Source: Hofstenia miamia | Lineage: Eukaryota > Xenacoelomorpha > Acoela > Hofsteniidae | Direction: 5' to 3' | DNA: 64,000 nt | NCBI GenBank assembly: GCA_900660155.1 | Contig: CABFPE010000035.1 | Coordinates: 642,016 to 706,015 of the forward strand | Shown: positions 10,428-22,340 of the stretch, piece by piece | Numbering within the stretch: the stretch's first letter is position 1 | Layout of the letters: every line of letters begins with the position of its first letter | Notes under the pieces: model-generated | Databases searched by the model: none | Seen by the model: only the letters and a program-made list of their open reading frames with translations | What the model was told of the DNA's origin: nothing | Program-made: the position numbers and the translations under genes

Positions 10428-12645
10428 TCTAATAATAATAATAAGATTTAAAAGCAATTTATTGCTACAAGAAAAAGGGTACAAAAACTATAAACTACAA
10501 AACTACAAAAATCTATTTACAAATATAATTAATATATATAATATTAAAATGTGTGTGTTGTGTGTGTGCATTTTATACAAAATTTTCAAATGTATTATTG
10601 TCATTAAGTAGGCATTGTCTATTAAAGAGGAATGTTCGCAATTTCTTTCTGAATTTCTTGTAATTTTTTTCAAATTTAATTTCTCTATTTAAGTTATTCC
10701 ATAATTTAGTTGCTGTGTGGTGAAAACTATTAAAATATTTATCCACGCATAAAAATGTTTGAGACCGTTCATTTAATTTAATATACTGTTTTAAAAACGA
10801 AATGGCGGCCTGGCCAAATTTGAATTTAAATAATATTGATAACATATGCATTTGAATAATATAATAAGGAGATAGTATTTTGTATTTTAATCGGTAATCG
10901 GATGCATTGTCATGTTTTTGTGCAAAATTGAGTATTTTAAGGGACCAATTAAAAGTTTTAGCCAGTAGGATGCGATGCTTTGAATTAATATTTGTAAAGA
11001 GGAATGAGCAATATTGAAAGTGTGAAAGGCAGAGTGCATTTATTAATTGTTTGTGGTACGTATTTGAAATATTTCTGAGATGATAAAGATACCTAACTCC
11101 AGAAGCCATTTTTTTAATTTTAGCCATGAAGAATTGTTCGAAATTTAAATCATTGTCAATTTCAACACCTAAATAGTTAATAGATTCGCTTTGCTTTATT
11201 TGTACACTATTTAATTTAAGTTCTATGTTTTTTTGTGAGATTTCTGTTTGTCTTAGGGGAGAATATTATAAATTGTGTTTTTTCAATATTTACTTTCAAT
11301 TGATTATTTGAAAAATATTTTGTTAAATTTTCGATGTCATATTGGAGATTTTTAGTTGAATTAAAGGCATTTATATCAGTACTTATAAGACATGTATCAT
11401 CTGCATATTGATAAATTTTACTGTTTTTTACTTGTTGAGTTATGTCATTAATATAGATTGCAACTAGAATAGGTCCGAGAACTGTGCCCTGTGGAACCCC
11501 ACGGTCCGTCATAATATATTTTGATTTTTTACCATTAAGTATTACTCTTTCCTGTCGATTTTTAAGGAAAGTCATTATTAAGTTAACAGATTTGTTATCA
11601 AAGTTATAATATATTAATTTGTACCTTAATATGTCAAAATTCATTGAGTTAAAAGCTTTGCTCAAATCAAGGAGTGCAACACAACTACATTTGTTTAGGA
11701 TTAAATTAGATTTTATTCGTTCTGATATTGATAAAATTGTATCTTGAGTGCTATAACCATTAGGAAAACCAAATTGTTTTTTTGAAAGAATGTTTTCAGG
11801 TATCAAATATGCATTTATTTGATTATATAATAATTTTTCAAATAGTTTACTAAAGGGATGGCCAATGCAAATGGGCCTATAATTTTGTGCATTTAGAGGG
11901 TCGCCTTTTTATATATAGGGCATATGTCAGATTTCTTAAATATATCCGGGAATTCATTATCAATAATGCAAATAGTAGATGTTCACTAAAGATAGGAAAA
12001 TGACGTTTAATAATAAAGATTGGAAGATTATAGGATGCCTTTGATTTATTTGTGTCTAAAGTTTTTATTATGGTTTCTAGTTCATTTTCATTTATGAGTC
12101 TAAAAGAAAAATATGTTTTTCCTGGGAATTTATTAATATTTGTCTTTCTCTCATATTGGGGAAAATTGAAATTGCCAAGTTCATTAAATGTTGTATTTAG
12201 ATGGTCTATTATTCTTGTTTTTTTCTGTTGTAGTTTGATTATCAATATTTAATTCATTAATATCAGTTGAAATTCCTTTACTTTTTCCTAAAATTTTATG
12301 AATATATCGCCATTTTTTGTTTGTATTATTTAGTTTATTGCAGAATCTTTTTTCTTTTAACGCAAATTTTTTAATTCTTAATTGTTTAATAATCCTCTTT
12401 GATTTTTCGCAATTAGTGCAATTAGTTGTTGTTGGTTCTGTTTGAGCGAGATCAAACAATTTTCTTTTAATACTTACTAGTTCATGTAAGTCACTATCGT
12501 CGGCATTTGATAAAGCAAACTTGCGCGCTTTTAATTTTACTTTGCGGTACTTAATTGGTGCCACTTTATTAACTGCATTGCAAATCCAGTGACCTTGACA
12601 CGTATTATTTTTGAGATGTGCCTTAGAAATTGGGGTTGTCATGAA
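10428..12645 (-). mobile_element. Non-LTR retrotransposon, 5'-truncated, minus strand
   Basis: On the minus strand the order is linker (12,642-12,184, with NTNKKWRYIHKILG), RT start (12,245-11,877), RT core (11,806-11,216) and tail domain (11,127-10,573, with VRYLYHLRNIS and NALCLSHFQYCSFLF). The core has KKQFGFPNGYSTQDTI, LLDLSKAFNSMNFDIL, DRGVPQGTVLGPI and the catalytic YADDTCL, then LKVNIEKTQFIIFS. It ends in AATAAATTGC and a short (TTA)n tail (10,443-10,428), typical of target-primed insertion. The endonuclease half is absent, so this is a 5'-truncated copy. Only a few frame breaks separate the pieces, so it is younger than the LINE at 5.9-10.4 kb. It lies tail to tail with that element. 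Confidence 0.88.
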
Positions 12646-12841
12646 ATATGTGCTTTAAACTTGGATATTTTCCTGATATTGGAAAAAAAAGATGCTTCCT
12701 AACACCAAAATGACGATTTGTATGGAAGCTTCCTGCGTTGGAAAGGTTGCTTGTTAGTCTTCTGGTGTGTAAAAAATCATATGAAAATCCATTTTTTAGC
12801 ATTTTCATCATACGGTGAATTTTAACAGTTCCGAGCCCCAC
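12646..12841. other. Spacer between LINE and hAT element
   Basis: The minus strand has a 72-codon open frame (MGLGTVKIHRMMKMLKNG at its start). I do not recognise it and do not treat it as a gene. Confidence 0.3.
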
Positions 12842-14885
12842 CTGTAGCTCAGAGCTGTAATCGTGCCTAAAATTTTACGTTACTTAGCCGTGCCATTCTG
12901 TGCCCCAAATGAATGGAATACGCAAGTGTCTGAAACTCACAATTATTTTTTTCACAATTTTCCATTCATAATATATTAAATATAAATTCATGTTTAATAG
13001 TAGAAATGATTCTTACAAATAGATTTGCATAGAAATTACATTGCGGGAATTTTTAGAATACAACAACAATATTCGTATTATCGTTATGCCACATAATTCC
13101 TGCTTGATTTTTTGCAGAATTTTACATCATTGTTTAGACTTAGAGATGTATTACATATTATGTTTTGCGATTTTTTCGTGAGGCATATTTAGTACAAAAC
13201 GAATAATTTAATACGCGTAATTTAAGGTAGAATTAGTGGCAGGATAGTGGTGAAAATTGACAAACTATACCATATCTCAAAATTTGAATGAGACAACTAA
13301 TGAGCATTCCTCTAAACAATTCTGCTAAAATTGGATGCAGAAAAGGTATTATTTACTGGTAATAAAGCATTTTTCACAACCCCCCTACTTGAAAAATGCT
13401 TAGCAACCAATATGTTTTTGCTTGGTTACGTGCCTATATTTTCATTATAAAATAATAATTTGACCATAGAAAGCGAATGAACTCATTCAGTAAGCATTAC
13501 AGAAAGGAAGTTACAAAGGGATTATTTGGGATAGCANNNNNNNNNNNNNNNNNNNNNNNNNNNNNNNNNNNNNNNNNNNNNNNNNNNNNNNNNNNNNNNN
13601 NNNNNNNNNNNNNNNNNNNNNNNNNNNNNNNNNNNNNNNNNNNNNNNNNNNNNNNNNNNNNNNNNNNNNNNNNNNNNNNNNNNNNNNNNNNNNNNNNNNN
13701 NNNNNNNNNNNNNNNNNNNNNNNNNNNNNNNNNNNNNNNNNNNNNNNNNNNNNNNNNNNNNNNNNNNNNNNNNNNNNNNNNNNNNNNNNNNNNNNNNNNN
13801 NNNNNNNNNNNNNNNNNNNNNNNNNNNNNNNNNNNNNNNNNNNNNNNNNNNNNNNNNNNNNNNNNNNNNNNNNNNNNNNNNNNNNNNNNNNNNNNNNNNN
13901 NNNNNNNNNNNNNNNNNNNNNNNNNNNNNNNNNNNNNNNNNNNNNNNNNNNNNNNNNNNNNNNNNNNNNNNNNNNNNNNNNNNNNNNNNNNNNNNNNNNN
14001 NNNNNNNNNNNNNNNNNNNNNNNNNNNNNNNNNNNNNNNNNNNNNNNNNNNNNNNNNNNNNNNNNNNNNNNNNNNNNNNNNNNNNNNNNNNNNNNNNNNN
14101 NNNNNNNNNNNNNNNNNNNNNNNNNNNNNNNNNNNNNNNNNNNNNNNNNNNNNNNNNNNNNNNNNNNNNNNNNNNNNNNNNNNNNNNNNNNNNNNNNNNN
14201 NNNNNNNNNNNNNNNNNNNNNNNNNNNNNNNNNNNNNNNNNNNNNNNNNNNNNNNNNNNNNNNNNNNNNNNNNNNNNNNNNNNNNNNNNNNNNNNNNNNN
14301 NNNNNNNNNNNNNNNNNNNNNNNNNNNNNNNNNNNNNNNNNNNNNNNNNNNNNNNNNNNNNNNNNNNNNNNNNNNNNNNNNNNNNNNNNNNNNNNNNNNN
14401 NNNNNNNNNNNNNNNNNNNNNNNNNNNNNNNNNNNNNNNNNNNNNNNNNNNNNNNNNNNNNNNNNNNNNNNNNNNNNNNNNNNNNNNNNNNNNNNNNNNN
14501 NNNNNNNNNNNNNNNNNNNNNNNNNNNNNNNNNNNNTTTTCACTATTTAATTATAGTAAATATGAATATTTTGGTGTTTATTTGTGAGAAACATGACATT
14601 AATGGAATCAGATCATAATATGCTTATTTAAAATCGGAATGCATACTTTGTCTTTTAGGAATCTGGCGTGAAAAATGTTTTTTCAATAAAGTTGTTTTTC
14701 CAACATTTACAGTAAATTTGTCAAATAAAAATGCAACTGTTACACTGTATTCGTCTGATTTGTTACTAGAACTAAATATTATTGAAAAACCGTGCCTTGC
14801 CGTGCCCTATAATATTTTTCAAAAACCGTAGCCGTGCCGGGCCGTGCTTCTAAAAACCAGGTATGGTTGCAGCTCTGCTGTAGCT
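12842..14885. mobile_element. hAT-type DNA transposon with perfect 8-bp TSD (interior is an assembly gap)
   Basis: The target-site duplication CTGTAGCT is at 12,842-12,849 and 14,878-14,885. The element runs 12,850-14,877. Its left end is CAGAGCTGTAATCGTGCC; the right end, inverted, is CAGAGCTGCAACCATACC (14 of 18 positions equal). Both ends carry copies of the subterminal motif GCCGTGCC. An 8-bp TSD with CAG-starting ends is the hAT signature. No transposase is seen in the sequenced parts, and 13,537-14,536 is unknown. The element may be non-autonomous. Confidence 0.88.
13537..14536. other. Assembly gap of exactly 1000 N
   Basis: The run of N is exactly 1000 long, which suggests a placeholder size. 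Long frames reported across it have no content. Confidence 0.99.
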
Positions 14886-17289
14886 TACCTATTTTTTTCA
14901 GAATCCTTCAAAAATTATCAGAAATCAGTATTTATTTACTAGTTTTAGAATGACTTGCTAATTTAAAAATATTTTAAGTAATTCTTGCAATTTCTATATT
15001 GTAAAAGGAAACTATGCAATCAAAGGTGGGTAAGATTGGCTGTGACTCTGGCTATAACATGAGGATTGGGTTTGCAAATCTGAACATATGGGCAATGTGC
15101 ATATAAAATATTATTACTGAAGTTCCCAAAGATTAATTTAGAGATTACTTTTTCTACACAGTTAAGTCTTCAAAATGCAGGCTTTGTATTCGGTTATTTT
15201 CATATTGAATTTAAGTAAACAAATCCATATTCTTAGAGAAAATTCATCGAATTTACCAAGCTAGGAATATAGTGGTCATTTTAGAAAATCCAGAGGCATG
15301 CTGAAAAATACTATTAGTAATAATAGAATGAGTTTGGATAACTACTGTTTAGTTCAATCGATATTGTAAGCAGTGTTGAGGGCATACTTTGACTCTCAAT
15401 TAGAGCATCCAATCAATACATATGTAAAGGTAATGTGATACAATATTTTCCTTTGTTCTTTTTCTGGAACATTCAAAATTATAAATGAAATTTTCAGCAC
15501 TGAGTTGTTAAAAATGCAGGCAAATGTATCATGATGATGTACATTGAATATTTTTTGATTTAATTACTAGTTAATTCAGTATGGGTTTTACTACATTTTT
15601 AAATACATATGTCATAAAAGAAACAATAATAGATTGAGAAAACGGTATCTAGTTACTGCATTCTATCTATGTAAGCCAATGTTAAATGCTTTGTTTATTT
15701 ATGATTGGGTTTCGCCAAATTATAAGGTCAATCTGTTTACACAATAATCAATTTATGCCCACTTTTTTGTTAATTGTACTAGTATGATAGTTGGTATTCA
15801 TCAAGGATAGCTTAAGTGATATTAGTTATTATGATTTGGATGACTGGTTTAAATCTTAAAAATTATAATTTTCTCTTCTTTTCCAATATGATATTAACTA
15901 AGACCAATGTTTGCACTCAAGTACAATGTAAAATTGTAAACGTGCTGCTCCTATGACATGAATTCCTCTATCCACGTCAGAATTAAGCAGATTTGAATCA
16001 GGTCAGTTTGGTATTCAATCAGGTCATGTCTGAATTACTTATAAATATAAAATTTACTATTACTTACCATGATTGACATGTATACATATAAAGAAATTCT
16101 TTGGCCAAATAAAGATTTGCAATTATTGAATGCAGACACGTTTTGTTTCCCTTGCCATGTAAATCATCATTTATTCGATGTTTTTTATTGTTGCACACAG
16201 TTAATTTATTATAATAATAAAATACGAATTTTCAGTCAAAGAAATTTTTAAGACGCCGAAAAACGAAAATAGATGTTACTATATACAAATTTGAGAAAAG
16301 CTTATAATTACACTGCCTAAGCAATGAAATGATAAGTCGAAATTTTTTTCTAATATTTATTGCAAAATTATGATTTTGCATGTATTAAGATAGGCTACGA
16401 AACAGTGAAGTCGCAAGATGGCGCATTTATTAATTTCTTAATATGATGATTTATTATTATCGAAAAACTTTTCAGACTTATACCAAACCGCCTCCCCCTG
16501 TATACTCATAGTGATAATCTCCTATTTTTTTGTGTGTGAGGGCGTATTCTTATATAAAGCTAGGCAATAGTCAACAACAGCTTTAAGGCTATAAACACCA
16601 TTCATAATTCCTAAAATACTAAATACTATTTAGGTAGTTACTAGTCTTTGACTTTTAGGTTAAAACTCATCCGATTTCAAATTTTTTACATGACAGTTAA
16701 ATATGTAGGAATTTTGAACTTAGACAAAATTTTTCAAACATCACTTGTTTCTTTGAAATTTTTGTAATATTCTTCAAATCAACCATTTACGTATGTCAAA
16801 AAGCCCAGTTTAAATAAAGTTAATACTATTGAATTAATTCAATTTTCGAATCTGCATGCTTTTAGACATATTTTAGTGATTTTTTACATTCTTGCCCGTA
16901 ATATTAGCAGGATCCAACTCCTTAAGAACCAGGTAGCTAATTATTAGAAAGTAATATTCGTGTGACCTTTGTATGTACAAGTTTGAATTTCAAGTGATTC
17001 GCAACCTTGCTTAAATATTATTATCATTTTAATATCTATTATATTAAAATAATTAATTTACACGGATTGAAATGAAATTATAGATTAGCATCATATAAAT
17101 TGACAGCAATATTTTAAAATTACAAATAAATTAATGAAATAAAATGTAGATATTAAAGTCTGTTAGCTAAAAATGAGCAAAAAAGCATAAATTGATTTCA
17201 AGACGAAAGTGACCAGAACAAGGAAGACGATCAAGAATTCAATCTTTGTGATGATGGGATTTTGAGATAATTTCATTGCAAAGCTTCAC
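14886..17289. other. Non-coding stretch
   Basis: 14,886-15,140 is an old diverged copy of 4625-4860 (shared TAGCTTACC / CAGAATCCTT and TTTGCAAATCTGAACATATG). Beyond that I see no gene or element; a 60-codon frame at 16,069 is unsupported. Confidence 0.5.
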
Positions 17290-18632
17290 TGTCAAGTGCA
17301 TTCTTCTATATTATATAATAATTTGATTCTCTACAACCATCCATTATTTTAAAAGCACGGTTAATTATTCTCTGGAGTTTACGGTCGAGACAGATAGGCA
17401 GCGCCACATAAAGTTGAGATCTATAGTTAATTATTGATAAAACTATTTGTGCATTTTCTGAGTTGTCTAAGGCAAAATAAATTACGCGACGGTTTAATGC
17501 ATACTTCCACAATGTGATCATTCCATTTAAGGGTCGAGGTTAACGTAACTCCTTGAAGCTTTTTTACTCATAACAATGGGAACTGATGAATTTAGATCAA
17601 TTTCACAACTTCCGAATAGCATTTGCAATGATTTGTTAAAGTTAATCCTAAGCATGTTCTTTGTGGCCCAAATTTCGACGTTACCAAGTTAAAACGAAAT
17701 TTCGGGTGCATTCTTAGGAATAGGAATAATGAAGGTAATGCCATCAGCATATTTAATAACATAGCTTGATCTATGCAACACATTCAAGTCGGAAATAAAT
17801 ATTGAGAAAAGTAAAGGCCCAAGAACGGAACCTTGTGGTACTCCTGAGCATATGTTCTTACTCTCCCCTAACACAGCCGTTAAGGTGACAATGATTAATC
17901 TGTTAGACAAATAATTTGAGATAATCAGTGAGAAAGCGTAGATAATCTTTCAATAGTAATCCTTTGAGAATTACTGTCAAAAGATTTCGAAAAATCTACT
18001 GCTTGCAAAAGAACACCTGAATTACTTCTATCATTAATATTTTTAGAGATAAGATCAGTAATCCTGATTAAAGCAGTAGAAGTAGATCGTTTCTTAGTGT
18101 AAGCAAAGAGTTCAAGAATTTTGGCTAGAAAAGGAATCGTTGATACTAATCTAAAAGAAAAATCAGTTGAATCTTTGCTTTTAGGAATGGGAGTAATCAT
18201 TGATCTTTTCCATTTAGACGGGAAGCATCTCTTTTCTATACACATGGTGTAAATATTGCACAAGTTATCTGAAACCCAAATAGCAGCTTTCTCCAGAAGA
18301 ATGAAGAAATTTCAAAAAAATCCTGTGATTTTTTAACCTTTGATTTGGTTAATAGTTGTTACAAATCATGCGGAACGATTCCACTATAGTGGGGGAGGTC
18401 AAAGTTCAACATTTTGCCCTTAAATGATTGAGACCTTCCGTGTGATTTTTGAAAGGATCTAAGAATTGCTTATTCAACTTCATTTTCACACTGAGTTTAT
18501 CAACCACTTTCCCAGATGTTTTTTTAAAGCGACATTTCTTGAACCAGTTTAGCCAACAAGTTTGGACTCGTTTTTCAACTCCAAGTAAGTTTTACTCACC
18601 AGTGGTCGTTTCTTAGGCTTATTTAGAGACCG
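17290..18632 (-). mobile_element. LINE, RT half (3' part of a LINE split by a hAT insertion)
   Basis: Minus-strand frames give the linker (about 18,620-18,300, with LNKPKKRPL and KTYLELKNESK), RT start (18,263-17,925, with CFPSKWKRSMITPIPKSKD, LQAVDFSKSFDS), RT core (17,910-17,689, with NICSGVPQGSVLGPLLFSIF and KYADGITF) and the tail domain to 17,306. The catalytic YADD reads YADG, so this copy could not polymerise even without its stops and frameshifts. The 5' half lies at 21,148-22,340 beyond the hAT element. The two halves fit head to tail on one strand, so this is one LINE interrupted by one insertion. Confidence 0.85.
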
Positions 18633-18751
18633 GATAAAGTTGCGTAAAGCCATAACGCAATTATTGGCGCAATTTTGACCATTTCAATTTTTACGCAACT
18701 TTAACGCAATTTCAAGGTTTTCACGCAATTTTAACGCAACTTTACCACAAA

Positions 18752-19345
18752 ACTTCCACCTCAAGTAATAAAAACACGTTGGAATACTTGGTTATTGTCG
18801 TGTTATTACTATAATGAAAACCTAGACATAATCTCACAATTCTTGACATTTTTAACAGAAGAAGAAGATTCAGACTTATTGAGAACACTTTGCGATTTTT
18901 TGAGTGACGATCATGTCCGTGAACAACTGGAATTGGTTTCTGGTAACTTCCGAAATTTGAGTTCCAGTATCACCAAGTTAGAAGGCAGACTGGGTCTGGT
19001 AGATGCTATCGCAATTATTAACTCAGTTATCACCGATTTAAGTTTTGAGCCTTATCGTAAAAAACTCGGCAATTTATTGGACAAAAACCCTGATTTTTGG
19101 GAATTCCATGGGTTTGCCAAAGCCATCGCTACAACTCCTATCAACAACGAGAATCTGGAGGCTGCTTTGTACCGAAATGCCCCTCTTGTGTCTTGCGAGT
19201 ATTTTCATCAGTGGATGAAACTCTGTTGTCTAAACAACTCAATTTAACTGCTGAAAACTTAAAACATCTTATGATAATTAAATGGAACTCAATAAACATG
19301 TTTTTCACGCAATTTTGACCAAGTTTTAGCACAATTTTAGCCAGG
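18752..19345 (+). pseudogene. Partial duplicate of the hAT transposase C-terminal region
   Basis: This is near-identical to 20,500-21,090 with an offset of 1748. It encodes SCYYYNENLDIISQFLTFL onward, but about ten bases at the CEIERVFSS block are missing, which changes the frame, so the dimerisation segment is lost. Several differences from the fuller copy are CG to CA or TG, as expected if this copy has been methylated and has decayed. Confidence 0.85.
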
Positions 19346-19517
19346 TTAGAGACAACTTTGGCAAAGCTTGACCTAGCGACAGTGGACGTGACAGGTGACG
19401 CGACAGGGGCCATGACGGGGCTAGGGGTCCTAGCACATGGGATAGGGACCTATCATCTGAAAGTGGCATATTAATACAAAAACAAAAATATACCCTTGTT
19501 CTTTAAGATGTGTGATG

Positions 19518-19518
19518 N
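19518..19518. other. Isolated N
   Basis: A single unknown base lies between the deleted and fuller transposase copies. It probably marks a contig join. Confidence 0.8.
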
Positions 19519-19615
19519 AATATAGCGCAATTTGACCTCAATTCTGATTGGCTGGTCCTGCTAGCAAGCGATAAACAGTGAATTAAAAAACGCCGCGTTA
19601 TTAAAGTGAAATGCC

Positions 19616-21052
19616 ATGCCGAAAGTAAAAGCTGTTGGTGCTAATTACGTGCGTCAGCATCCCGCGGGCGAATTTGTATGGAGTTTTAATTCGCATAATA
19701 ACCAAGTACTTTGTAAATAATGTTAGTGCGGCTGTGATTACTCAAATTCAAATATATCGTATTGAATAAATAAGCATTCCGAATCTGAGAAACATAAAAA
19801 TAACGTCAAGAACTCTACAAATCGCCAGCAAACCTTACATCAGTTGGAAACAAATCCCGGGAAAAGAAATATTTTTGCTACAGAGCTTACGCAAATGATG
19901 GTTGGTGCTAATATTCCAATTTTCAAAGCCGACAATGAGAAATTTAAAGCTTTTATGGAGAAGCGGACGGGTCAAAGCGTTCCCAGCGAGTCTGTTATCA
20001 GAAAAAATTATGTTTCAATTGAGTTTAATAACACTATTAAACAAGTGCAAGAGCAGATTGGGAATAAAGATTATTTCATAGAAATTGATGAAGCCACGGA
20101 TGCCAATGGCCGTTCAATTTTTGGGTTATTGATTGGTTCGTTAGACACTGTTAAAAAGCCTTATTTAATTGAGGTCAAAGAAGTTGATAAAGTTGACAGC
20201 ACTGTCGTCAATCAGTTTATTAACTCTACTTTATCTCAGTTTTTTGGAGTTGTTGATTATAGCAAATTTCGATTACTGGTTTCTGATGGAGCTGCATACA
20301 TGGTAAAATCTGGCCGTGAGTTGAAAAGTTTTTATCCTAATTTGAGGCATATCACTTGCTTAGCCCACGGTCTGCACAGAATTGCGGAACTTGTGCGCAC
20401 TAACTGCAAAATTGCTGATGAATTTATTACCAAAACAAATTCATTGTTTGTTCATAGCAATCGAAGAAAACGTCTATTCAAAGAGCGAACGGGTTTGCCA
20501 CTTCCACCTCAAGTAATAAAAACACGTTGGAATACTTGGTTATTGTCGTGTTATTACTATAATGAAAACCTAGACATAATCTCACAGTTCTTGACATTTT
20601 TAACAGAAGAAGAAGATTCAGACTTATTGAGAACACTTTGCGATTTTTTGAGTGACGATCGTGTCCGTGAACAACTGGAATTGGTTTCTGGTAACTTCCG
20701 AAATTTGAGTTCCAGTATCACCAAGTTAGAAGGCAGACTGGGTCTGGTAGATGCTATCGCAATTATTAACTCAGTTATCACCGATTTAAGTTTTGAGCCT
20801 TATCGTAAAAAACTCGGCAATTTATTGGACAAAAACCCTGATTTTTGGGAATTCCATGGGTTTGCCAAAGCCATCGCTACAACTCCTATCAACAACGAGA
20901 ATCTGGAGGCTGCTTTGTACCGAAATGCCCCTCTTGTGTCTTGTGAGATCGAACGAGTATTTTCATCAGTGGATGAAACTCTGTCGTCTAAACGACGCAA
21001 TTTGACTGTTGAAAACTTAAAACATCTTATGATAATTAAATGGAACTCATAA
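19616..21052 (+). pseudogene. hAT transposase (BED-finger type), almost intact
   Basis: From the ATG at 19,616 a single frame runs to 21,052. Its first 76 codons include a BED-like zinc finger (VLCK.C...HSESEKH) broken by three stop codons; after that 402 codons are uninterrupted. Counting from 19,844, Asp82 (FIEIDEATD) and Asp148 (LLVSDGAAYM) look like the two catalytic aspartates of the RNase-H fold, followed by CLAHGLHRI. The C terminus has the hAT dimerisation block CEIERVFSSVDETLSSKRRN, LTVENLKHLMIIKWN. The protein would cut and paste the element. The long open stretch shows that it died recently. The family resembles CGGBP1-type hATs, but that match is by eye. Confidence 0.82.
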
Positions 21053-21147
21053 TAAACATGTTTTTCACGCAAATTTTCACGCAATTTTGACCAAGTTTTA
21101 GCGCAATTTTTAACGCAATTTTAGCAACTTTTTAAAGCAACTTTATC

Positions 21148-22340
21148 AATACCAATTTATGTTTAGATTTACCTATTGACAGCAATAAAAAAATGCTATC
21201 GTAGTAGAAATTTAGATCATTATCGATAAGAGTTTGATCAATAATTGAAATTCCATGTGTAGGTTTGTTCACATTACAAACAAAATCAAAATAAGTAATA
21301 AGTGCATTATTAAAATCACCACAAATTATGATGGTATTATCAAAAGTAGTGATCAGTACTATCAATAGGAGAATTTAAAATATTCCTGTTAGAAGTGACA
21401 TCTAATGACGGCGGAATATACAGAGTTACCAGAAGAAGCTTTAGATTAAAATTTGCTTAAAATGACCAACTTTATTTTGAGACCACATGCATACACCACC
21501 ACCAGCTTTGATAAAGCGATCACATCCTATAAGGCCATGATATTTATCCAGATAGAAAAACTTTTCATCATGATAAGCCTGAAGCCAACTCTAAGAAATG
21601 TAAGTAACATCTGACATTAAGGAGCAACAAATTAATCTGAGATTATCTATTGTATTGACAACCGACTGAGAATTGAACATAAGAATACTACGGTAAGATA
21701 GTTAACAATTCATATGATCATAGAGCCATCTTTAAGGAGCTTAAGGTCCTTTATTTTTAGGTAATTCCGATCAGCACCATCCTTAATCAATTCCCACCTA
21801 TATTTTAATAATTTCTTTTCCAATAATCTTTCTTGCTTGTCAAATCTTTCGAGGTAAATATTCTGTCCTTAGGTTTTTAATCTTATGAGCATTGACCTGT
21901 ATAAGCCTCTTGTCCCAATGGTTATTGAAAGTCACAGTAACCAATCGCTCTTTGTATTCTTTAGTAACACCAACTCTCTTAATATCTTCTAATTTAGTAT
22001 GCACCCCAAGATTATTAAAAATTTTATCTACCCAAGCTTGTCAAGCAAAATTCTTTCTGAATAATTTAAGAAATACGGTCATTAAGAGAGACGACACTGA
22101 TTGAGGGGGTCTTTTTAGACCTGTTTTCATATTCAAAATTTTCTGATAATTAAGAGTAGGATTTTGTAATTGAGGTAAACCATTTTTAAGTTCATTGAGA
22201 GAGTTTTCAATAGATTCATTTTTAGCAGAGATTGAACTAAGAGAAGTAGTATGACAACTGAGATTATGCCATCAGAACATAGCCAACTTAATATTCCAAT
22301 ATGATTGTATAGCTATAGTAGATTTTTGATACACATTCAA
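21148..22340 (-). mobile_element. LINE, ORF1 and endonuclease half (5' part of the split LINE)
   Basis: Read on the minus strand, 22,280-21,700 holds ORF1-like sequence: SISAKNESIENSLNELKNG, VDKIFNNLGVHTKLEDIKR, VTVTFNNHWDKRLIQ, ELIKDGADRNYLKIKDL. This matches the RNA-binding ORF1 layout of CR1/Jockey-type LINEs. The endonuclease follows: LMFNSQSVVNTIDNLRL, YHGLIGCDRFIKAGGGVCMW, SLDVTSNRNILNSPI, IICGDFNNALITYFDFV and ISIIDQTLI. The copy has several stops and frame changes. It is cut at 21,148 by the hAT end and continues at 18,632. Confidence 0.82.

Larger units (their letters stand above)
18633..21147 (+). mobile_element. hAT-like DNA transposon nested in a LINE, with a partial second copy
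   Basis: The inverted ends are GATAAAGTTGCG at 18,633-18,644 and GCAACTTTATC at 21,137-21,147. Both subterminal zones (18,654-18,745 and 19,308-19,340/21,066-21,143) hold repeated CGCAA(T/C)TTT blocks on the same strand, the sort of multiple site that hAT transposases bind. The body holds a deleted copy of the transposase tail (18,752-19,340) and then a fuller copy (19,519-21,147), with a single N at 19,518 between them. It is uncertain whether this is two insertions or an assembly join. No clean 8-bp TSD remains. Confidence 0.75.

Noticed and set aside
12623-12841. 72-codon minus-strand open frame
   Set aside because: It has no family resemblance and lies between two transposons; length is not above chance for this composition.
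13477-14550. Long open frames across the first N run
   Set aside because: They consist almost wholly of unknown bases and carry no information.
18625-21155. An 8-bp TSD for the hAT nested in the LINE
   Set aside because: Flanking octamers GAGACCGG and AATACCAA agree at only half of the positions, which is not evidence.
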